From an uncultured Clostridia bacterium (lineage in GTDB: Bacteria > Bacillota > Clostridia > Peptostreptococcales > Anaerovoracaceae), in assembly GCA_934247125.1 (NCBI GenBank), contig CAKQIZ010000035.1, positions 1 through 18,641 on the forward strand: a stretch of 18,641 nucleotides of DNA, read 5' to 3'. The notes beneath the pieces were generated by a model. It had not been told where the DNA came from. It did no database searches and was given only the letters and a program-made list of their open reading frames with translations. Shown here in pieces: positions 14,554 through 18,641 of the stretch (its first letter is position 1; every line of letters begins with the position of its first letter). The translations under genes were made by a program, and so were the position numbers.

Positions 14554-15681
14554 ATGAGAAAGAAACGGTTGATGATCATCATGGCAGTCCTTATGGCATT
14601 TCTTATGTGCATGCAGACTTCAGTTGCCAGTGCGGCTTCGCTGAGCGAGATAAGAGATCAGATAAAGCAGAAGGAAAGCCAGCTCAAGGAAGGGCAGTCC
14701 AAGGAAAGCGATCTGGCGTCGCAGATGCTTGATCTTGAAAAGAACATACAGAGCATGCAGGACAGCATAAATCAGCTGGATGCAGCTATAAGCGAGGGCG
14801 AAGCGAAGCTGACGACTCTCGAGGCAGAGCTGAAGGAGGCTGAAGATAAAGTCCAGGTGCAGAACGACAATCTGGGAAGCAGACTCAGGAACATGTACAA
14901 GAACGGGACGATCGGATTCCTCGATGTACTGCTCGATTCCGGCAGCTTCACGGAATTCCTGACAAACCTCGATATGGTCGAGAAGGTATACTCGAGCGAC
15001 AAGGAAGTGCTGACAGGACTTCAGGACGCATACAACGAGATAGACAAGAAAAAGAAGGAAGTCGAGAAACTCCAGTCTGAGCTCAATGAGTCCAAGAAAG
15101 TTGCTGAAAGTGAAAAGAGTTCACTGGAGGAAAACAAGGCGACAGTAGAGAAGCAGAAAGCTGAGATCTCGGCATCGAACACTGAGACTCAGAAGATGCT
15201 GGACAGCCTCAAGGCTGATGCCGCAGCCATGTCCCAGAATGCAGTGAACAACGGAAGCTCCAGCAGCAGTTCATCATATACGGGCGGAGCTATGGCATGG
15301 CCTGTACCGAGCGTCGGGACAGGCAACATAACATCGATATTCGGATGGAGAACACATCCTATTTTCGGTGTGGGAAGAGGTCATACAGGAGTCGATATCG
15401 GCGCATCGTACGGCTCAAGCGTGGTAGCGGCAAATCCGGGCAGAGTCATATATGCAGGATGGTACGGCGGTTACGGAAACTGTGTGCAGATCGACCATGG
15501 CGGCGGTGTGGTGACACTTTACGGTCACAACTCGAGCCTTAACGTGAGCGTCGGACAGCAGGTTTCGCGAGGTCAGACGATAGCTTACATAGGCTCCACC
15601 GGATATTCCACAGGACCGCACTGTCACTTCGAAGTGATACTCGACGGTGTCCAGGTGGATCCTCTGAATTACATACTGTAA
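14554..15681 (+). CDS. Secreted coiled-coil M23 peptidase (EnvC-like murein hydrolase)
   Basis: A 375-aa exported protein. A signal peptide (1-27) ends with likely ASA/A cleavage. Long coiled-coil segments cover about 29-110 and 140-225, a Ser-rich linker lies at 235-241, and a peptidase M23 (LytM) domain covers about 250-375. The metal site looks intact: H277 and D281 in GHTGVD, H358 in HCH, with H325 (YGH) and H356 as catalytic histidines. Unlike E. coli EnvC, whose LytM domain is degenerate, this should cleave peptidoglycan cross-links itself. The coiled coil beside ftsEX strongly suggests that FtsX recruits and activates it, as for PcsB and CwlO, which have other catalytic domains. ATG 14554 has AGGAGG (14541-14546) 7 nt upstream; the candidate promoter at 14485-14512 would drive it. 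Confidence 0.95.
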   Translation: MRKKRLMIIMAVLMAFLMCMQTSVASAASLSEIRDQIKQKESQLKEGQSKESDLASQMLDLEKNIQSMQDSINQLDAAISEGEAKLTTLEAELKEAEDKVQVQNDNLGSRLRNMYKNGTIGFLDVLLDSGSFTEFLTNLDMVEKVYSSDKEVLTGLQDAYNEIDKKKKEVEKLQSELNESKKVAESEKSSLEENKATVEKQKAEISASNTETQKMLDSLKADAAAMSQNAVNNGSSSSSSSYTGGAMAWPVPSVGTGNITSIFGWRTHPIFGVGRGHTGVDIGASYGSSVVAANPGRVIYAGWYGGYGNCVQIDHGGGVVTLYGHNSSLNVSVGQQVSRGQTIAYIGSTGYSTGPHCHFEVILDGVQVDPLNYIL

Positions 15682-15688
15682 CAGGGAG

Positions 15689-15710
15689 ACAGGCATAAAA
15701 CAGGCATCAA
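15689..15710 (+). repeat. 11-nt tandem duplication ahead of recJ
   Basis: ACAGGCATAAA (15689-15699) is directly followed by ACAGGCATCAA (15700-15710), 10 of 11 bases identical. It lies in the 57-nt gap between the M23 peptidase gene and recJ, about 29 nt before the recJ start. Likely a local slippage duplication; no function is apparent. Confidence 0.6.
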
Positions 15711-15738
15711 AAACAAAAATCGGACAGGAAAGAAATAT

Positions 15739-17364
15739 ATGAAAACAGCAGAAGAGATCCTGAAGGATATCCTGAGCAAGAGAGGGGTATCATCAGAAGA
15801 AGACATTTCCGAATTTTTGTCAGACAGACCAAAGAAAACATACGATCCATTCCTGCTTCTTAACATGGAGGCGGGAGTGGATTTGTTGTTGTCGGAAATA
15901 AATTCGGGGAAAAGGATATGCATATACGGAGATTATGACGCTGACGGAGTGACGTCCGTATGCATACTGTCGCATGTTCTGAGCATGCTGACGGACAATT
16001 TTACATATTATATCCCGTCGAGGTTCAGCGAAGGATATGGCCTCAACATGGAGGCGGTATCGCGTATAAAGGACGACGGTGCGGATCTTATCATAACAGT
16101 GGACTGCGGCAGTGTGTCGTACGAGGAAGTCGAGTATGCTAAAAGGCTTGGAATGAAGGTGATCGTGACCGACCACCACAGCATCGAAGATGTGAAGGCC
16201 GACTGCATACTGATCAATCCGAAGCAGAAGGAATGTGGATATCCTTTCAGAGAACTGGCGGGGTGCGGTATAGCGTTCAAGATGGTGCAGGCGATATGCA
16301 GGAAGACGGGACTGCCCAAAAGCGTGATAAATGACGTGCTCGATCTGGCGGCGATAGGTACTGTGGGTGATATAGTGGCGCTCACAGACGAGAACAGGAC
16401 GATCGTGAAATACGGACTGATGAGGATCAACGAAGGCAGGCGCAAGTCGCTGAAAAGACTTGTGGAAGCTATATCACTCAGAACTGTCACATCGGGAAAC
16501 ATCGCTTTCGGGATAGCGCCTCATATAAATGCGGCAGGCAGAATGGCACATGCGAAGGAAGCTGTGGAGCTTTTCCTGGCAGAAGACAGCAGCAAGATCG
16601 AAACCAAGGTCGCGGAGCTGGTCAGGTTCAACGCTGAGAGAAAGGCGAAGCAGAACGACGCATACGAGCGGTGCATGGAAAAGATCAGCGGGACTGAGAA
16701 TTTCATCGTCCTCGATATGGAAGACATACATGAAGGCATAGCAGGCATCGTTGCGGGAAAGATCAAGGAGACTCTTAACAGGCCGGTGATAATAGTGACG
16801 CCATCGGGAGAAGACGATCTCAAGGGCACGGGGCGCAGCATCGAGAGCATAGACATATTCGCGCTGCTCAAACGGCACGACAGCCTTTTCAGGAGATTCG
16901 GCGGACACAGGAGCGCGTGCGGTTTTCTGATGAAAAAAGAAAATCTCGAGATCCTGAGGAGCGAGCTGAACAGGGAAGTGCAGCTTATGCTTGACAAAGA
17001 GCCGCACATGTTCGATGTGCAGACAGTGTGGGACGAGACGATAACGCCGGGAGAACTCACCATGGAGCTGGCACGGGGTCTTGAAAAGCTGCAGCCGTAC
17101 GGGCAGGCAAACCCGAGACCTGTGTTCAGGATGTGCGACGTGACTGTCTCAAATCTCAGATTCATGGGAGATGATGCGGAACATGCCGGATTCACGGCAG
17201 TGGCGTCTGACGGCAGCAGAGCGGACTGCATACTTTTCAGGGAAGCCGGAGAAAATGCAGACCTGCTTTCGTCCGGAGGTCCGGTCGATATCACAGGCAC
17301 GATAAATATAAAGGAATGGATGGGTAGAGAAAGCGTACAGTTTGTTATTGAGGAGGTAATGTGA
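15739..17364 (+). CDS. recJ: Single-stranded-DNA-specific exonuclease RecJ
   Basis: A 541-aa 5'-to-3' single-strand DNA exonuclease of the DHH phosphoesterase superfamily, acting in recombinational and mismatch repair. Motif I GDYDADG (64-70) with D65 and D67, motif II VDCGS (121-125) with D122, DHH (145-147) and motif IV GTVGD (207-211) with D211 supply the metal ligands. The DHHA1 part contains GRM (267-269), the region around HEGIAGIVAGK (331-341), and GGH (388-390). An OB-like C-terminal domain follows from about 445. Length is at the short end for RecJ, without the extra C-terminal domain of the Bacillus protein. The start is ATG 15739 with AGGAAAG (15726-15732). The last codons contain the ribosome site of ctpA, and the two genes overlap by 4 nt. 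Confidence 0.95.
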   Translation: MKTAEEILKDILSKRGVSSEEDISEFLSDRPKKTYDPFLLLNMEAGVDLLLSEINSGKRICIYGDYDADGVTSVCILSHVLSMLTDNFTYYIPSRFSEGYGLNMEAVSRIKDDGADLIITVDCGSVSYEEVEYAKRLGMKVIVTDHHSIEDVKADCILINPKQKECGYPFRELAGCGIAFKMVQAICRKTGLPKSVINDVLDLAAIGTVGDIVALTDENRTIVKYGLMRINEGRRKSLKRLVEAISLRTVTSGNIAFGIAPHINAAGRMAHAKEAVELFLAEDSSKIETKVAELVRFNAERKAKQNDAYERCMEKISGTENFIVLDMEDIHEGIAGIVAGKIKETLNRPVIIVTPSGEDDLKGTGRSIESIDIFALLKRHDSLFRRFGGHRSACGFLMKKENLEILRSELNREVQLMLDKEPHMFDVQTVWDETITPGELTMELARGLEKLQPYGQANPRPVFRMCDVTVSNLRFMGDDAEHAGFTAVASDGSRADCILFREAGENADLLSSGGPVDITGTINIKEWMGRESVQFVIEEVM

Positions 17365-18530
17365 CGGAGATGAAAAAAAAGAAATTTGTGATCTGCATCG
17401 TGGCGGCATTCCTTGCGGGAAGTGTGGTGACAGGCGGAGCATGTGCAGCCGTATTCAACGGAGCACTGGGATACGTCAAGATGTCAAAGAAGGACTACGA
17501 CGAGATGTCGGATGTATATAAAAGATACAGCAAGCTGGAAAACCTTTATGAAACGATAAACAAGAACTATTATTCAGATGTGGATGATGATGCGCTGCTC
17601 GAAGGAGCATGCAAGGGACTAGTGTCGGGACTCGACGATCCGTATTCGAGCTATATGACTGCTGATGAATACAATAGCTGGAAGGCCTCGGCAACAGGTG
17701 AATATTCCGGTGTGGGCCTGACTTTTGCAGAAGCAGATGACGGCAGCTTTACAGTAGTGTCTGTATCAAAGGATTCTCCGGCGGAAAAAGCCAGGATGAA
17801 GGCCGGTGATATACTTCTCAAAGTCGACGACAGGGAATTCGACGATCTGGAGCTGATAGCGAATGCTATACGCGGAGACGAAGGCACCAAGGTGACGATC
17901 ACATATTCCAGAAACGGGAAGGAAGATAAAGTCACGCTGACGAGAGCGAAGATAACGCAGCACAGCGTCGAATACAAGATGCTCGACGACAGCACAGGCT
18001 ATATCGGCATATCTTCATTCATAGAATCTACAGGGGACGATTTCAGAAAAGCTCTCAAAGAGATCGAAGACAAGGGGGCTAAGAATCTCGTGCTCGATCT
18101 GCGCGATAACGGCGGCGGCCTGGTAGATGCAGCAGTCGAAGTGGCAGACCAGTTCCTCGATGAGGGTGTCGTAGCATATGTAGAAGATAAAAACAAGAAC
18201 AGGAACGACTACGATGCCGAAGACGGCAAGACAGACCTCAACACAGTGGTGCTGGTGAATGAAAACAGTGCGAGCGCATCGGAGATACTGGCTGCAGCCC
18301 TTCAGGACAACGGGTTCAAGCTGGTAGGTCAGAATACATACGGCAAAGGCGTGATACAGTCGACAGCCGAGCTTTCCGACGGATCGGCGATAAAGCTCAC
18401 GATAATGCAGTACTTCTCTCCGGACGGCAGCAAGATACACAAGAAGGGTGTGAAGCCTGATTACGAAGTGAAAAACGAGGAAGACAGCAGCACTGACGCA
18501 CAGCTCGAAAAAGCTCTCAGCCTGTTCTGA
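17361..18530 (+). CDS. ctpA: Carboxyl-terminal processing protease, S41 family (CtpA/CtpB-like)
   Basis: A 389-aa extracytoplasmic serine protease held by an N-terminal signal-anchor (about 9-32). A helical N-terminal region (about 42-105) precedes a PDZ domain (about 112-197) that gates access to the active site and starts at GVGLTF (117-122). The S41 core follows, with LRDNGGG (247-253) and the catalytic Ser/Lys dyad S305 (within SASAS) and K329 (within YGKG). Family members cleave proteins near their C-termini, and in E. coli Prc controls murein hydrolase turnover. The short tail after the catalytic core lacks a peptidoglycan-binding domain. The start is GTG 17361, overlapping the recJ stop as GTGA, with AGGAGG (17351-17356) 4 nt upstream; ATG 17370 is possible but 13 nt away. 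Confidence 0.95.
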   Translation: MTEMKKKKFVICIVAAFLAGSVVTGGACAAVFNGALGYVKMSKKDYDEMSDVYKRYSKLENLYETINKNYYSDVDDDALLEGACKGLVSGLDDPYSSYMTADEYNSWKASATGEYSGVGLTFAEADDGSFTVVSVSKDSPAEKARMKAGDILLKVDDREFDDLELIANAIRGDEGTKVTITYSRNGKEDKVTLTRAKITQHSVEYKMLDDSTGYIGISSFIESTGDDFRKALKEIEDKGAKNLVLDLRDNGGGLVDAAVEVADQFLDEGVVAYVEDKNKNRNDYDAEDGKTDLNTVVLVNENSASASEILAAALQDNGFKLVGQNTYGKGVIQSTAELSDGSAIKLTIMQYFSPDGSKIHKKGVKPDYEVKNEEDSSTDAQLEKALSLF

Positions 18531-18555
18531 TGAGGTCGGTATATCTCGCTCACTG

Positions 18556-18580
18556 CACGCTGATCCACACTGATTCACGC
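18556..18580 (+). repeat. 10-bp tandem repeats upstream of the right-edge promoter
   Basis: CACGCTGATC (18556-18565) and CACACTGATT (18566-18575) match at 8 of 10 bases; a third partial copy, CACGC, occupies 18576-18580. The 10-nt period is about one DNA helix turn, so the copies would face the same side of the double helix. They end directly before a palindrome and 21 nt before the -35 box. A regulator site is possible. Confidence 0.5.
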
Positions 18581-18595
18581 TTTAAAGCTTTAAAG
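18580..18595 (+). promoter_or_regulatory. 16-bp perfect palindrome made of two CTTTAAAG units
   Basis: CTTTAAAG occurs twice in tandem (18580-18587, 18588-18595). Each unit is self-complementary, so the 16-mer is a perfect palindrome. It ends 6 nt before the -35 element of the promoter at 18602-18630. It could be a dimeric repressor or activator operator, or simply an AT-rich UP-like element. Confidence 0.5.
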
Positions 18596-18601
18596 TAATC
18601 A

Positions 18602-18630
18602 TTGACTGAGAAAGCCGGAAATGATATAAT
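18602..18630 (+). promoter_or_regulatory. Strong sigma-A promoter for a gene beyond the window
   Basis: TTGACT (18602-18607, one base from consensus), a 17-nt spacer and perfect TATAAT (18625-18630) with extended -10 TG (18622-18623). The start of RNA would be near 18637, so the transcribed gene lies outside the window. No convincing terminator is seen between the ctpA stop (18530) and this promoter. Confidence 0.85.
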
Positions 18631-18641
18631 CCAGTTACAGA

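Noticed and set aside
14421..14732. 103-codon plus-strand ORF spanning the ftsX-M23 gap
   Set aside because: It overlaps the signal peptide and coiled-coil coding sequence of the M23 gene in another frame, has no ribosome site and no recognisable product.

Overview
The window holds 13 protein-coding genes, all on the + strand and tightly packed. GC content is moderate and Arg is mostly AGA/AGG, Ile often ATA. Strong AGGAGG-type ribosome sites, TTG/GTG starts, a standalone NAD(P)HX dehydratase, a split transketolase and an FtsEX/M23/CtpA cell-envelope cluster point to a Gram-positive anaerobe of the Bacillota, class Clostridia. A Mogibacterium/Anaerovoracaceae-like bacterium is plausible but is an inference from style, not proven. 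There are no rRNA or tRNA genes, CRISPR arrays, insertion sequences or phage genes.

Region 1 (about 150-7355). A strong extended -10 promoter drives a very large protein (1623 aa). It joins an HD phosphohydrolase domain, a long helical-repeat middle, a NadD-like nucleotidyltransferase, a possible acetyltransferase-like module and a phosphoribosyltransferase-like C-terminus. A divergent lactate/malate dehydrogenase-like protein follows 30 nt later. Then comes a flavodoxin-fold iron-sulfur/FMN reductase-like protein behind a 128-nt spacer with alternative hairpins. This is the least ordinary part of the window. Its unifying theme, if any, is nicotinamide nucleotide and redox chemistry.

Region 2 (7436-12010). 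Housekeeping genes: the Mg2+ transporter MgtE; a second extended -10 promoter; NAD(P)HX dehydratase NnrD; a MazF/EndoA-type mRNA interferase with no adjacent antitoxin; a hairpin; and the two halves of transketolase, translationally coupled by TAATG.

Region 3 (12053-18530). A 19-bp hairpin plus T-tract ends the transketolase unit and also buries the ribosome site of a PrcB-domain membrane protein. Next come ftsE-ftsX (own promoter), a secreted coiled-coil M23 peptidase (own promoter), recJ, and a CtpA-type S41 protease overlapping recJ by 4 nt. FtsEX plus a coiled-coil hydrolase is the established arrangement for ATP-driven activation of peptidoglycan cleavage at division. PrcB and CtpA suggest an extracytoplasmic protein-quality or processing layer.

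The last 110 nt carry 10-bp tandem repeats, a 16-bp palindrome and a near-consensus promoter for a gene beyond the window.
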